In this document: piece after piece, positions 8,086 through 17,814 of the stretch | Position numbering within the stretch: position 1 is the stretch's first letter | Layout of the letters: every line of letters starts with the position of its first letter | Assembly: GCA_937990185.1 (NCBI GenBank) | Contig: CALKBI010000061.1 | Span: 1-64,000 of the forward strand | Direction of reading: 5' to 3' | DNA: 64,000 nt | DNA from: an uncultured Neomegalonema sp. | Lineage (GTDB): Bacteria; Pseudomonadota; Alphaproteobacteria; Rhodobacterales; Rhodobacteraceae | The notes under the pieces: generated by a model | Databases searched by the model: none | The model's input: only the letters and a program-made list of their open reading frames with translations | What the model was told of the DNA's origin: nothing | Program-made: the position numbers and the translations under genes

Positions 8086-8760
8086 ATGCTACGTTCTGTT
8101 TCCATCTTTACAATCGCAATTCTTGTCGGTGGCCCTGCTGTTGCAGCGAATTGCTCTTACGGACATTCGACCAGTGCAGCGATTTCCGATCCGGCGCTAC
8201 AAGCCTACACGCTACCATCGTCAACCGCGTTGTCGGTGACGCCGCAACCGGTTTATTCGGAGCCGGTCTATTCCGATACGGCTAACGTCGTGACATTCAC
8301 GGATGTCGCGCCCGCGTCTGAGCCAGTGGTCACGCTGGCCAATACGCAACCGGATATTGTCGATACGGCGGTTTCCGCTGGTTCGTTCAATACATTGGTT
8401 GCTGCAGTTCAAGCCGCAGGTCTGGTTGATACGTTGAAAGGTCCGGGGCCTTTCACAGTGTTTGCACCATCCGATGATGCGTTTGCAGCGCTGCCAGCCG
8501 GTACAGTCGAGTCGCTGTTGTTGCCGGAAAATCGTGACAAATTGACGTCGATCCTGACCTATCATGTTGTGCCGGGGAAAGTGCTGTCTGGTGACTTGGC
8601 GGGGCAGAGTTTCTCGACATCCACAGTGCAAGGAACGAGCGTCGCGATTGATGGAACTGCCGGTGTTCGTGTGGATAATGCCAATGTCGTCACAGCAGAT
8701 ATCGAGACATCAAATGGCGTGATCCACGTGATCGATTCTGTTTTGATCCCAGGATCGTAA
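8086..8760 (+). CDS. Secreted fasciclin (FAS1) domain protein
   Basis: This 224-residue exported protein has a signal peptide ([20 protein letters not shown], cleaved near residue 20). A variable Pro/Val/Ser-rich segment follows, then one FAS1 domain (about residues 88-222). FAS1 signatures are [35 protein letters not shown] and the closing [13 protein letters not shown]. Such domains mediate adhesion to surfaces or matrix and act in the periplasm or outside the cell. AAGGAGA precedes ATG 8086. The gene is monocistronic and ends at a clear terminator. Confidence 0.92.
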   Translation: MLRSVSIFTIAILVGGPAVAANCSYGHSTSAAISDPALQAYTLPSSTALSVTPQPVYSEPVYSDTANVVTFTDVAPASEPVVTLANTQPDIVDTAVSAGSFNTLVAAVQAAGLVDTLKGPGPFTVFAPSDDAFAALPAGTVESLLLPENRDKLTSILTYHVVPGKVLSGDLAGQSFSTSTVQGTSVAIDGTAGVRVDNANVVTADIETSNGVIHVIDSVLIPGS

Positions 8761-8774
8761 GCACTCGTTGTTGA

Positions 8775-8803
8775 GAAGCACCACGAGGTGTGGTGCTTCT
8801 TTT
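8775..8803. terminator. Intrinsic terminator between convergent genes
   Basis: GAAGCACCAC (8775-8784) and GTGGTGCTTC (8790-8799) form a perfect 10-bp stem with a 5-nt loop, followed by TTTT. It sits between the fasciclin gene and the convergent 101-residue gene. It is probably bidirectional, although only the plus-strand T tract is strong. Confidence 0.85.
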
Positions 8804-8807
8804 ACTG

Positions 8808-9113
8808 TTATCGGCCCTTTTCTTGTTCAGTATCAGGCAAAGATGCCCACCAATCTGCATAGGGCGTCTCGTTCGGGGCTTGGTTGCTGTAATCGGGTGC
8901 GCCATCTTGCCACCATACTGCGCCCGCTTCACCCAAGATAATTTTCGCCTCTAAAACCGCGTGGGAGTCGCGCGCCATTCGGGCTTGCATGAGTGCTTTG
9001 ATTGCCTTGCGCCGCGTACTGTCATCGAGGTTCGGATTGGTGCAGCGTTTCAGTACCCCGCGTGAGAGCAAATAACGGCCATCGGGGGTATGGGGTCTGT
9101 CTTTTCGGGCCAT
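8808..9113 (-). CDS. Conserved alphaproteobacterial hypothetical protein
   Basis: This 101-residue cytosolic protein belongs to a recurring alphaproteobacterial set of unknown function. The set is recognisable by an N-terminal HTPDGRYLLSRGVLKRCTNP and a C-terminal ILGEAGAVWWQDGAPDYS. I recall similar sequences annotated only as hypothetical. It starts 14 bases after the stop of the 2OG-Fe(II) oxygenase gene and is presumably cotranscribed with it. It has no signal peptide, membrane segment or metal motif. Confidence 0.7.
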   Translation of the reverse strand: MARKDRPHTPDGRYLLSRGVLKRCTNPNLDDSTRRKAIKALMQARMARDSHAVLEAKIILGEAGAVWWQDGAPDYSNQAPNETPYADWWASLPDTEQEKGR

Positions 9114-9127
9114 GCGATTAGGCGGCT

Positions 9128-9802
9128 TTAACTCGGTGTCAGGTTCAGGGCGATGGAGATGCGAACATCTTTGCCATTATAGGGCCGCACCCCGTGACTG
9201 AGCCATGACGGAAACATCACCAAGGTTCCGGCAACAGGTCGCACCAGCTCGCTCGCGCCGACTGATTGCCCGCCGGGGGATTTCATCGCGATATCAGGGG
9301 CCAGCATTGCAGGGCCGACGCCGCGCGGGTCTTGAATTTCAAACTCGCCGCCAAGGGACGGGTCCGAACCTGCACCGCCGTCGCGCACGTAGTATGTTGC
9401 GGACCAATAGGCGCCGGGATGGGTATGGAACTCGTTGCCTTGGCCCTGCCGATTGACATTCGCCCAAGCATTTAAGCGCCAGTTGATCTTTACCGGATTG
9501 CCCGCCCGATCACAGGAAAGGCTGGTCGCGATTTGCTGTGCAGTGGATAACACCAGCTTACCTGCATCGCCGCACCAGTCGGGAAAGTCGGTCGGCGATT
9601 GCCAACCACCCCAGTTCGAGTGATGCACGCTTTTTACTGATTTTTCCCGCTCGAAGATTTTCTCTTCCAGCGCCGCATTGATTTTATCGGCGTTGGGCAT
9701 GGGAAAGAGCGCAATCGGCGTGGGAAACAAGTTCCGTAATTGGACTTGTGGTCCGGCTTGTTGCGGCTTTGGCGGTGATGATTTTTGGGGCATTAAAGGC
9801 AT
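9128..9802 (-). CDS. Putative 2-oxoglutarate/Fe(II) oxygenase, TIGR02466 type
   Basis: This 224-residue protein fits the TIGR02466 putative 2OG-Fe(II) oxygenase family. The double-stranded beta-helix landmarks are NEFHTHPGAYWSATYYV, which holds the proximal Fe ligand His, and GTLVMFPSWLSHGVRPY, which holds the distal His. RISIALNL follows, with the Arg expected to bind 2-oxoglutarate. The N-terminal LFPTPIALFPMP is also characteristic. The substrate is unknown. It is divergent from argS and leads a two-gene operon. The start ATG 9802 has an in-frame alternative at the fourth codon. Confidence 0.82.
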   Translation of the reverse strand: MPLMPQKSSPPKPQQAGPQVQLRNLFPTPIALFPMPNADKINAALEEKIFEREKSVKSVHHSNWGGWQSPTDFPDWCGDAGKLVLSTAQQIATSLSCDRAGNPVKINWRLNAWANVNRQGQGNEFHTHPGAYWSATYYVRDGGAGSDPSLGGEFEIQDPRGVGPAMLAPDIAMKSPGGQSVGASELVRPVAGTLVMFPSWLSHGVRPYNGKDVRISIALNLTPS

Positions 9803-9916
9803 AACACTGACTTAAAGCCTAAAATCCATCGAAAGCAAAGCACGAGCCTGTGCGGTTGTCTTTGACACCGGACCTACACAGCCGTACCTCTCGCCTCGCA
9901 AGGTTTTGAGGACGCT

Positions 9917-11662
9917 ATGGATATTTTTGCAGAGTTTCGGACCACCATTCTCGCCGCGCTGGATAAGCTGGTGGCTGAGGGTACATTGCCCGAAGGGTTA
10001 GAGACACGGGGCATTACGGCGGAACCCCCGCGTGATGCTTCCCATGGGGATATTGCGTCGAATGCTGCGATGGCTGTTGCCAAGCCCGCAAAAAAGAACC
10101 CACGGGAGATCGCGACAGCTTTGGCGATGATCCTCGCGGAAGACTCTCGTGTTGATAAGGCAGAGGTTGCCGGTCCTGGTTTTATGAACCTGCGCTTGTC
10201 GGAAGCGTTCTGGCGTGAACGCCTCGCAGATGCATTGGCGCAAGGTGATGATTTCGGTAAGTCAGATGTGGGGACAGGGCGGCATGTGAATGTCGAGTAT
10301 GTCTCCGCGAACCCTACCGGTCCGCTGCATGTGGGGCATACGCGCGGCGCAATTTTTGGGGATGCATTGGCGTCTTTGCTTGAATTCGCAGGCCATAAAG
10401 TCACGCGTGAATATTACATCAATGATGGCGGATCGCAGGTCGATACGCTCGCGCGGTCTGCGTTTCAGCGGTATCGCGAAGCGCTGGGCCATGCGCCCGA
10501 AATGGCTGAAGGGCTTTACCCCGGCGATTATCTGATCCCTGTCGGCAAAGCGATGGTCGAAAAATGGGGCGATAGCCTGCTCGATAAGCCCGAGGATGAC
10601 TGGCTGCTCGACGTGCGTAACTTTGCGACGGATGCGATGATGGATCTTATCCGTGAGGATTTGGCCTCGGTCGGCGTGGTTATGGATGTCTTTTACTCAG
10701 AAAAGTCACTCTACGGCAAAGGCGTGATCGAGGATGCGATTGCGGCGCTGGAAGAAAAAGGGCTGATCTATCAAGGCGTTTTGGAGCCTCCGAAGGGTAA
10801 AAAGCCGGAAGACTGGGAGCCACGTGAGCAAACCCTCTTTAAGTCATCCGAGTTCGGCGATGATGTTGATCGCCCTATCAAGAAATCTGACGGATCGTGG
10901 ACGTATTTCGCGCCCGATATCGCCTATCACTACGACAAGCTGCAACGCGCTGATGAGTTGATCGACGTGTTTGGCGCGGATCACGGCGGATACGTCAAAC
11001 GGATGAAGGCGGCATGTAAGGCGTTGTCTGGCGGCGAAGAACGCCTCGACATCAAACTGACGCAGCTCGTTAAGCTGTTCGAGAACGGTGCTGAATTCAA
11101 AATGTCCAAGCGGGCAGGGACTTTTGTGACGTTGAAAGACGTGATCGACATGGTTGGTCCGGACGTGACGCGGTTTTCGATGCTCACCCGCAAAAACGAC
11201 GCGCCGCTCGATTTTGACTTCGCCAAAGTGAAGGAACAATCGAAAGACAATCCGGTCTATTATGTCCAATACGCCCATGCGCGTATTTGCTCCGCCATGC
11301 GAAAAGCGGAGGATGAAGCCGGGCTTTCAGCGCTGGATGATGCGTCGTTGGCCAAATCAGATCTTTCGACAATCAAGCACGAAGCGGCCCTCGGATTGGT
11401 GAAAAAAATCGCTGAATGGCCTCGTCAAGTGCGTGGTGCGGCGGAAAATCACGAACCGCATCGGATTGCATTCTACCTTTATGACCTCGCGTCAGAATTC
11501 CACTCAGTTTACAATTTAGGCGCTAAAAACCCTGAATTACGCTTTGTTCAGGAGGGAAAAGAGACCGAGACAAAGGCCCTATTAGCGCTGATTCGGGCAA
11601 CCGCGATCACAATTTCTAACGGATTGCGAATCTTAGGCGTGACGCCTGTACAAGAAATGTAG
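9917..11662 (+). CDS. argS: Arginyl-tRNA synthetase
   Basis: This class I aminoacyl-tRNA synthetase charges tRNA-Arg in the cytosol. The HIGH-type motif appears in [20 protein letters not shown] and the KMSKS-type motif in [16 protein letters not shown]. An N-terminal ArgRS additional domain and a C-terminal DALR anticodon-binding domain ([15 protein letters not shown]) complete the fold. At 581 residues the length is normal. ATG 9917 follows GAGG at suitable distance. It is followed by the SPOR protein, nagZ, scpA and scpB in the arrangement seen across alphaproteobacteria. Confidence 0.97.
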   Translation: MDIFAEFRTTILAALDKLVAEGTLPEGLETRGITAEPPRDASHGDIASNAAMAVAKPAKKNPREIATALAMILAEDSRVDKAEVAGPGFMNLRLSEAFWRERLADALAQGDDFGKSDVGTGRHVNVEYVSANPTGPLHVGHTRGAIFGDALASLLEFAGHKVTREYYINDGGSQVDTLARSAFQRYREALGHAPEMAEGLYPGDYLIPVGKAMVEKWGDSLLDKPEDDWLLDVRNFATDAMMDLIREDLASVGVVMDVFYSEKSLYGKGVIEDAIAALEEKGLIYQGVLEPPKGKKPEDWEPREQTLFKSSEFGDDVDRPIKKSDGSWTYFAPDIAYHYDKLQRADELIDVFGADHGGYVKRMKAACKALSGGEERLDIKLTQLVKLFENGAEFKMSKRAGTFVTLKDVIDMVGPDVTRFSMLTRKNDAPLDFDFAKVKEQSKDNPVYYVQYAHARICSAMRKAEDEAGLSALDDASLAKSDLSTIKHEAALGLVKKIAEWPRQVRGAAENHEPHRIAFYLYDLASEFHSVYNLGAKNPELRFVQEGKETETKALLALIRATAITISNGLRILGVTPVQEM

Positions 11663-11745
11663 TAGTGTAACCCAAATCACTGAACGTGCTTCGTAAAGGC
11701 GGAGTGGAGCGCGCAATAATTAAAACAAACCGCCGGGCAGTAAAA

Positions 11746-13002
11746 ATGAACAACGAAATCGATCTCTTAGACGAGCTCGAGCGTGAAGAACGTGACGAGC
11801 GACTTGCAGCAGGTGGGGGCGGCGCTGGCGCGGCCCTTGGCGTCCTTCTAACTTTTGTGATCGGGTGCGGTTTGGTTTTTGCCTCGTACAAACTCGGTCA
11901 GCGAAAGACTGTTGATGAACCTCCGTTGATTGCCGCGAATGATGCGCCGATCAAAATTGTCCCGGAAGACGCGGGTGGTTCAATCATTCCGAATACGGAT
12001 AACGTTGCGAATGTAATGCTTGATGGCAATCGACCTGCCGCGAGTGATTATGCTCTACGCGATGGCGTTATTGTTGAGGCGAACTTGCCGGATCGGTCTG
12101 TTGACCAAGTGGTGTCAACGGCTCAGACGCGCGAAATCCGCCGCGAAGTGACGCAATTGACCGACTTGGAGACGAAGAACAGCATTGATGGGGAGCCTTC
12201 GCTCCAGATTGATGGCGCGCCGGATCGTGCGGAAGAACAGTTGATTGTCGCGGATGCCGACGTGGCCCCGATTGCAACGCCTTTATCGCCGGAAACCGCT
12301 GCTCCTGCGATTTACATCGAAGACAATACGCTTCTGGATACGACGGTTGTCGAAGCGGTTGCGGATACTACGGTGCTAGAGGCTAATGTGACGCCTCTAA
12401 CCGATGTCGTTGTCACCAATACGGTTATTGCGCCACAGCCAGTGCTAGCTGATGTTCAAGAACCTCAGGGTATTGAGATCGCGATGCAGCTGCCAAAGCG
12501 GAAGCCGAATTTGGTTCCCTCGCAAGCGCGTCAGGTAATTGCTGATATTACGCCAACAACGCCTGCACTTGCTCCTGAGACAAGACCAATCCGGCCACAG
12601 ATCAGGCAACAGCTTGAGCCAGCGATTGCGCGCTTGCCTTCGCCGCCTCCTGCACCGCCAGTACAACGCCAAAATCAATTGGTTCAACCTGTACCGCAAG
12701 TTCCGGCGCCATCCGGCGTGCAACGTGTTCGGATTCCACCACAGCCGGTCGGCGATGCTCAAGTTCAGCTTGGCGCATTTCCATCCCCCGACGAAGTGCG
12801 TGGCCGCTGGGCAAATATCAGAGCGCGGCATCCTGACCTGCTTGGTCAGCTCGGCCTTCAAGTTCTGCCGGTTCAAACGTCGGATGGCAGACAGTTGTTC
12901 CGGATGCGGATTGGTCCGTTGCGCGATACGGTTCGTGCTGCGCAACTCTGCCAAGCACTGGCAGGGCGCGGTGTAGACTGTTTCGTCCCGCAACGCCGCT
13001 AG
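11746..13002 (+). CDS. SPOR-domain membrane protein
   Basis: This 418-residue bitopic protein has a short acidic cytosolic N terminus (EIDLLDELEREERDERL). One transmembrane helix follows (about residues 26-50, in AALGVLLTFVIGCGLVFASY), then a long disordered periplasmic linker ending Pro-rich. A C-terminal SPOR domain (about residues 340-415) carries VQLGAFPSPDEVRGRW and FRMRIGPLRD. SPOR domains bind denuded septal peptidoglycan glycan strands, so a division-site role is likely. ATG 11746 is preferred over GTG 11686 because the shorter form has the usual N terminus. Its place next to nagZ matches other alphaproteobacteria. Confidence 0.88.
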   Translation: MNNEIDLLDELEREERDERLAAGGGGAGAALGVLLTFVIGCGLVFASYKLGQRKTVDEPPLIAANDAPIKIVPEDAGGSIIPNTDNVANVMLDGNRPAASDYALRDGVIVEANLPDRSVDQVVSTAQTREIRREVTQLTDLETKNSIDGEPSLQIDGAPDRAEEQLIVADADVAPIATPLSPETAAPAIYIEDNTLLDTTVVEAVADTTVLEANVTPLTDVVVTNTVIAPQPVLADVQEPQGIEIAMQLPKRKPNLVPSQARQVIADITPTTPALAPETRPIRPQIRQQLEPAIARLPSPPPAPPVQRQNQLVQPVPQVPAPSGVQRVRIPPQPVGDAQVQLGAFPSPDEVRGRWANIRARHPDLLGQLGLQVLPVQTSDGRQLFRMRIGPLRDTVRAAQLCQALAGRGVDCFVPQRR

Positions 13003-13015
13003 AAGAAGGCTGATA

Positions 13016-14038
13016 ATGACGAAAGCCGCGATCTTTGGGTGTTCTGGCCTGAGCCTGACCGATGAAGAACGTGGCTTTTTTCGTGAGATTGCGCCTTGGG
13101 GTTTCATTCTCTTTGCGCGCAATATCGATAACCCGGATCAAGTCGCGACTCTTTGCGATGATTTGCGGGAAAGTGTGGGCCGAAATGCGCCGATCCTGAT
13201 TGATCAAGAAGGCGGACGTGTTGCGCGGTTGCGCGCTCCACATTGGCGGGAATGGTCCCCCGCGCTTACACTTGCAGAAGCCAATGAACTGAGCGAGGCT
13301 GAACGCTGTACCGCGCTGTCTTTGCGGTATGAAATTATCGGTAGGGAGCTTCGGGCCAGCGGTATTGACGTTGATTGCGCCCCGCTTCTTGATGTGCCCG
13401 CGCCAGAAGGTCACGATGTCATTGGGGACCGTGCGTTGGGCGATAATCCTGAAACTGTCACACGCCGCGCCCGCGCCGTCTTTGACGGGTTACTACGCGC
13501 CGGTGTCTTACCTGTCGTCAAGCATGTTCCCGGTCATGGTCGCGCTGCGGTAGATAGTCACAAATCACTACCCGTAGTAGACGCGAGTCTGGAAGACCTA
13601 CGAGGTGTTGATTTTGCACCATTTGCCGCTTTTGCTGACGCGCCGCTGGCCATGACGGCTCATGTGGTTTATTCGGTTTTAGATAGTGAGCGTTGTGCGA
13701 CGGTTTCTCCAACCGTGATTGCGCTCATTCGGGACGAATTGGGGATGGATGGCTTGCTTATGACGGATGATCTGTCGATGCATGCTCTACAGGGTGATTT
13801 TGCTGATCGCACGCGGGATTCGCTTGCGGCGGGCTGTGATGTTGTTTTGCATTGCAATGGCGAGATGGCTGAGATGCAGGCGATTGCCTCTGCTTTGCCG
13901 GAACTGGGCGGAGATGCATTGCGCCGCGCCTTACACGCAGAGGCTTTGCGGAACGGTGCAGATACCTCTGAGCACCTTGATTGCCTTGATAAACGCTATG
14001 CGACTTTGGTGGAACGGGTAGGGACGATTCATGCCTGA
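13016..14038 (+). CDS. nagZ: Beta-N-acetylhexosaminidase (GH3)
   Basis: This cytosolic GH3 enzyme removes GlcNAc from anhydromuropeptides during cell-wall recycling. The NagZ signatures are LIDQEGGRVARL, KHVPGHGRAAVDSH (with the general acid/base His loop) and LLMTDDLSM (with the Asp nucleophile). At 340 residues it is single-domain, as expected. The start ATG 13016 lies 13 bases after the SPOR gene. Its end overlaps the scpA start by 8 bp, so peptidoglycan recycling and chromosome condensation genes are coupled here. Confidence 0.95.
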   Translation: MTKAAIFGCSGLSLTDEERGFFREIAPWGFILFARNIDNPDQVATLCDDLRESVGRNAPILIDQEGGRVARLRAPHWREWSPALTLAEANELSEAERCTALSLRYEIIGRELRASGIDVDCAPLLDVPAPEGHDVIGDRALGDNPETVTRRARAVFDGLLRAGVLPVVKHVPGHGRAAVDSHKSLPVVDASLEDLRGVDFAPFAAFADAPLAMTAHVVYSVLDSERCATVSPTVIALIRDELGMDGLLMTDDLSMHALQGDFADRTRDSLAAGCDVVLHCNGEMAEMQAIASALPELGGDALRRALHAEALRNGADTSEHLDCLDKRYATLVERVGTIHA

Positions 14039-14903
14039 TGGGGATTTAGACGAATTCGAAGCAGGGTCGAACAGTTTGCTGATCGACATTGATGGCTTTG
14101 AAGGCCCGTTAGATGTTCTGTTGATGCTGGCGCGGTCGCAGAAAGTCGATCTGCGGCAAGTTTCTATCCTGCAACTCGCAGAACAGTATCTTGCTTTTGT
14201 CGCGGAGGCACGAAAGCTGCGCCTTGAACTGGCAGCAGATTATCTGGTGACAGCGGCATGGCTTGCCTATCTGAAATCGCGGTTGTTGCTGCCGGTTGAG
14301 GAAAAAGCCGAAGACGAAATTGATGCCGACGAGATGGCGGCGCGCTTGGCGTTTCAGCTTCAACGGCTTGAGGCGATGCGGAAGGCGGCGGCGACATTGT
14401 TTGGCCGTGACCAGCTAAACCGCGATGTGTTTGTGCGCGGTGTGCCGGAAACGGTGGTCGTCGAAAAGCAAATCGAATGGAAATGCACGCTGATCGACCT
14501 GTTGGGGTCTTATGCCAAGATCAAAAGCAAAGGGTCTTACAAGCCTTTGCATGTTGAGCGGGCCAAAGCCTATGCGATGGAGCAGGCGCTCGCAAAACTG
14601 CGTAAGATTGTCGGGGAGACTCCGAACTGGACGCGGCTGGAAATGTTTTTGCCGGAAGATTGGCGCGATAAAAAGATGACCCGCTCGGCGATTGCGAGCA
14701 CTTTCGCCGCCAGCCTCGAATTGGCGCGTGAAGGGCAGATTTCGCTGCGCCAGTCTGAAGTGTTTGGCCCAATCTATCTGCGCGATGTGACCGAAGATGA
14801 TCGCGCGCCGGACCTGACAGCGGGGCTTGATGCTGCGGTAGTCACGGATAACAACCGCAAGACCCAGCGCCGCGATCTTAGTGTGAAAGGGAAGGTGGCT
14901 TGA
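14031..14903 (+). CDS. scpA: Segregation and condensation protein A (kleisin)
   Basis: ScpA is the kleisin subunit that joins SMC heads and ScpB in the bacterial condensin complex. The N-terminal helical domain shows the family signature FEGPLDVLLMLARSQKVDL. The following LAAYLSK-type segment reads AAWLAYLKSRLLLP. The C-terminal winged helix binds the SMC head. The length of 290 residues is normal for alphaproteobacteria. It starts within nagZ (8-bp overlap) and its stop overlaps the TTG start of scpB. Confidence 0.95.
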   Translation: MPDGDLDEFEAGSNSLLIDIDGFEGPLDVLLMLARSQKVDLRQVSILQLAEQYLAFVAEARKLRLELAADYLVTAAWLAYLKSRLLLPVEEKAEDEIDADEMAARLAFQLQRLEAMRKAAATLFGRDQLNRDVFVRGVPETVVVEKQIEWKCTLIDLLGSYAKIKSKGSYKPLHVERAKAYAMEQALAKLRKIVGETPNWTRLEMFLPEDWRDKKMTRSAIASTFAASLELAREGQISLRQSEVFGPIYLRDVTEDDRAPDLTAGLDAAVVTDNNRKTQRRDLSVKGKVA

Positions 14904-15568
14904 GCGAGGAACCGCAAGCCGAGGAAGCACCAACCCAACCGTTTTCGGCCCCCACGCCGGACGAACAGGACCGCATGATCGAGGCGATCCTTTTTGCCAG
15001 TAAAGAACCGCTCTCGACAGACGAAATTGAACACCGGATGCCGAAAGGCTCTGATGCCGCCGAAGCCTTGCGGCGGGTTGAAACTTTCTATGAAGGGCGC
15101 GGCGTCACGGTCGTGCGTGTCGCCGGGAAATGGGCCTTACGGACGGCTTCTGATCTGAGCTTTTTGCTGCGTGAAGAAGCGCAGGAAACTCGGAAGCTGT
15201 CCCGCGCGGCCACCGAAACGCTTGCGATTATTGCCTATCATCAGCCGGTCACCCGCGCGGAAATCGAAGAAATTCGCGGTGTTGCGGTGTCGAAGGGGAC
15301 TATTGATCTGTTGCTTGACCTCGAATGGATTAAGCTCGGTCGCCGGCGCGAAACACCGGGACGGCCCGTTACGTTTGTGACGACAGATTTATTCCTCGAA
15401 CATTTCGGTCTTGAGAGTGTGAAAGACTTGCCGGGTGTTGAAGAACTGAAACGCTCCGGTTTGTTGGATGCGAAGTCCGTTGCGATTGCGCCGCAAAAAG
15501 ATGATGACGATGTGCTGGAAATAGATGACGAAGACGGGCCAGGTGAAGAACCGAACCTGTTTAACTGA
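14900..15568 (+). CDS. scpB: Segregation and condensation protein B
   Basis: ScpB is the winged-helix partner that dimerises on ScpA in the SMC-ScpAB complex. The sequence has the tandem winged-helix fold, with MIEAILFASKEPLS at the start and LSRAATETLAIIAYHQPVT and RAEIEEIRGVAVS in the core. A GRPVTFVTT-type hairpin and an acidic disordered tail follow. It starts with TTG at 14900, four bases into the end of scpA, which indicates translational coupling. The tail DDDDVLEIDDEDG is unusually acidic but common in this class. Confidence 0.94.
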   Translation: MSEEPQAEEAPTQPFSAPTPDEQDRMIEAILFASKEPLSTDEIEHRMPKGSDAAEALRRVETFYEGRGVTVVRVAGKWALRTASDLSFLLREEAQETRKLSRAATETLAIIAYHQPVTRAEIEEIRGVAVSKGTIDLLLDLEWIKLGRRRETPGRPVTFVTTDLFLEHFGLESVKDLPGVEELKRSGLLDAKSVAIAPQKDDDDVLEIDDEDGPGEEPNLFN

Positions 15569-15605
15569 CGATGCTTGTGCCAAGCGGTCAGCATGCGCGC
15601 GAATG

Positions 15606-16709
15606 CTATTTGAAGTGCTTCGAGAGTTTCAGTCCTTGGCCCTGATAGTTCGAGCCTAGGCCGCCGACGCCATAGAGAATATCGGGGGTTTCGCGCATCG
15701 CTTCATAGACAAGCCGTCCGACGATCTGGCCGTGCTCCAGCGCGAAGGGTGTTTCGTGACAACGGACTTCGAGGACGCCGCGCGCGCCGGAGCCGCCTGC
15801 CGCTGAATGTCCAAAGCCCGGATCGAAGAAACCGGCGTAATGCACTCTGAATTCACCGACGAGGGCGGAATAGGGCGTCATCTCTGCAGCACAGGTTGGC
15901 GGGACGTGAACGGCCTCGCGCGAGGCGAGGATGTAGAATGCGCCGGGGTCCAGAATTAACCGTCCGTGCCGGTCGGTATAAAGTGCATCCCAGTAATCTT
16001 CGACCGCATACGCGCCGATCTTTTCCAGATCAATGAGGCCGGTGTGTTGCTTGGCGCGGTAGCCAATCGGCCCTTTATCGTTCGTGCGGAGATTGACGCT
16101 AAACCCGACACCATCCGTGTCGATGTCGGCAGTCTCTTCGCCTTCAACATGAACAAGACGCTCATTTGTGTGGAGCGTGCGGAGGGCTTCGCCGGAATAA
16201 AGCGTGTCTCCAGCGCGAAACCGCATTTGATTGAGGCGGACGCCGGTGCGGGCCAGCACTGAAAATGTGCGTGGGGAGATTTCAGCATAGAGCGGGCCGC
16301 TATAGCCCGGTTCAAGGCGGTCAAACTCGGTCCCGTTGTCACAAATCAAGCGCGTGAAAAGATCGAGGCGGCCTGTAGAGCTTTTTGCATTGGCGACTGC
16401 GCTGATCCCTTCGGGGAGGTCAATCGACTCGAGCAAAGGCACGAGATAGACGCATCCCATTTCGAGGACTGCGCCCGCCGTCAGATCAATCTCGTGCATC
16501 GAGAAATCGGCCAGCCGATCAGCGACGGTGGTGTTTGCGCCGGGTAGAAAGCTGGCACGGATGCGGTAGGCTTTCCGGCCTAATCGTAAGTCGATGCTGG
16601 CGGGTTGGATCTGACCGTCGACGATAGGGATATCAGGCCGTAATGCACCGGAGTCCAGCATTGCACGAATGTCCTGTGAAGGCAGAACGCCGGATGCAGA
16701 GTTTTGCAT
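15606..16709 (-). CDS. dcd: 2'-deoxycytidine 5'-triphosphate deaminase, long form
   Basis: The product is a dCTP deaminase of the long (about 360 residues) alphaproteobacterial type, made of two dUTPase/DCD-like beta domains in tandem. It converts dCTP to dUTP for thymidylate supply. Recognisable segments are QIQPASIDLRLGRKAYRIRA and AVANAKSSTGRLDLFTRL in the first half. The second half has DPGAFYILASREAVHVPP and HYAGFFDPGFGHS. I chose ATG 16709; GTG 16715 has better spacing from the GGGGGG upstream and is a real alternative. It faces scpB convergently. Confidence 0.9.
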   Translation of the reverse strand: MQNSASGVLPSQDIRAMLDSGALRPDIPIVDGQIQPASIDLRLGRKAYRIRASFLPGANTTVADRLADFSMHEIDLTAGAVLEMGCVYLVPLLESIDLPEGISAVANAKSSTGRLDLFTRLICDNGTEFDRLEPGYSGPLYAEISPRTFSVLARTGVRLNQMRFRAGDTLYSGEALRTLHTNERLVHVEGEETADIDTDGVGFSVNLRTNDKGPIGYRAKQHTGLIDLEKIGAYAVEDYWDALYTDRHGRLILDPGAFYILASREAVHVPPTCAAEMTPYSALVGEFRVHYAGFFDPGFGHSAAGGSGARGVLEVRCHETPFALEHGQIVGRLVYEAMRETPDILYGVGGLGSNYQGQGLKLSKHFK

Positions 16710-16756
16710 CGTCACGTTATCCCCCCAAGAAATTCATGATTATTAATGTTTGAAAA

Positions 16757-16833
16757 TGGTCGGGCTAGCAGGATTTGAACCTACGACCTTTCGTCCCCCA
16801 GACGAACGCGCTACCAAACTGCGCTATAGCCCG
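16757..16833 (-). tRNA. tRNA-Pro(GGG)
   Basis: The reverse complement folds into a full cloverleaf with acceptor stem CGGGCTA/TAGCCCG. The D arm has AGCGCAGTTTGGTAGCGC and the T arm has AGGTTCAAATCCT. The anticodon loop is CTGGGGG between TTCGT and ACGAA, giving anticodon GGG (proline, CCC/CCU codons). A discriminator A is followed by an encoded CCA (16757-16759) and then TTTT. Confidence 0.97.
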
Positions 16834-16878
16834 ATGGCCGTGGTATAGCGCCGGACACCTACCGGCGCAACGCTTGTG

Positions 16879-17319
16879 TCAGGCAGTTTTCAAAGTCTCT
16901 TCGCCAACGAGATCAGCCCGTAGAGCGATCAAAGCATCGAGAACAGCTTGTAGCTCTTTGCGTTCAGATGCCGTGATAGCTGGCGCTTCTGTTGATGCGG
17001 GTTGAGGAGAAATCTCGGTTACTGTGCTTTGCGTCAAGCCAGCGACAACTGCTGCATCACGGTCCGCAATGGCTTTGACACCTTGCTCGCGTAGCGCTTT
17101 TTGGACACCCTTGATGGAATAACCATCGACATGCAGCATCGCTTGCACGCCCTTGAGCAGAGAAACATCTTCCGGACGATAATACCGGCGTCCGCCGCCA
17201 CGCTTCATTGGCTTGATTTGAGGGAACTTCGTTTCCCAAAAACGCAGAACATGCGCAGGAACTTCAAGTTCGCTGGACACTTCACTGATTGTCCGAAACG
17301 CCTGATTGGATTTAGTCAT
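16879..17319 (-). CDS. MerR-family transcriptional regulator
   Basis: This 146-residue regulator has an N-terminal MerR-type winged helix. The segments are [33 protein letters not shown] and [19 protein letters not shown] helical C-terminal part follows, without the usual cysteine metal site. The same type of gene follows ihfA in many alphaproteobacteria, and its target is generally not known. It lies between ihfA and tRNA-Pro on the same strand, 41 bp after ihfA. Confidence 0.9.
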   Translation of the reverse strand: MTKSNQAFRTISEVSSELEVPAHVLRFWETKFPQIKPMKRGGGRRYYRPEDVSLLKGVQAMLHVDGYSIKGVQKALREQGVKAIADRDAAVVAGLTQSTVTEISPQPASTEAPAITASERKELQAVLDALIALRADLVGEETLKTA

Positions 17320-17360
17320 CTAGCGCCTCCACAGCGAAATAATTACGTGTCGTGAAAATA

Positions 17361-17690
17361 TCACGCTGATTGTGCCCGTGTTTGCGCAGCCGCCGGTGCG
17401 CTGTCATTGATCATATCTTTTAAGACATGGGACGGGCGGAACACAAGCACACGGCGCGGGTCAATCGCAGCCTCTTCACCGGTCTTTGGATTGCGTCCGA
17501 CACGGCCTTTTTTCTCGCGTACGCTGAACGTGCCAAAAGATGAGATTTTAACTTTCTCGCCCTTGGTCAGAGCCACAGAAACATGTTCCAGGACGGATTC
17601 AACGAGCTGCGCGGATTCATTTCTCGACAGCCCCAAAGCATTGTAAACGGATTCACTGAGATCCGCGCGTGTTACTGTTTTTCCCGCCAT
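17361..17690 (-). CDS. ihfA: Integration host factor subunit alpha
   Basis: The product is the alpha subunit of the DNA-bending heterodimer IHF (HU/IHF family). The DNA-wrapping arm is intact as [20 protein letters not shown], with the proline expected to intercalate. The body carries [20 protein letters not shown]. At 109 residues its length is normal. ATG 17690 follows GGGAGG at ten bases, so the six-codon upstream extension is not needed. It lies in the fabH-ihfA-merR order typical of the class. Confidence 0.95.
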   Translation of the reverse strand: MAGKTVTRADLSESVYNALGLSRNESAQLVESVLEHVSVALTKGEKVKISSFGTFSVREKKGRVGRNPKTGEEAAIDPRRVLVFRPSHVLKDMINDSAPAAAQTRAQSA

Positions 17691-17814
17691 GGACGTTCTG
17701 CCTCCCATTAAGTTGTCTGAGGTTAGTCTTTACCCGAAAAATGTGTCAACGACCAAAGCTGTATTATGCCAGTGTACGGACGAAATCTTGCCGTAATTGA
17801 CAAAAAAACCGCTT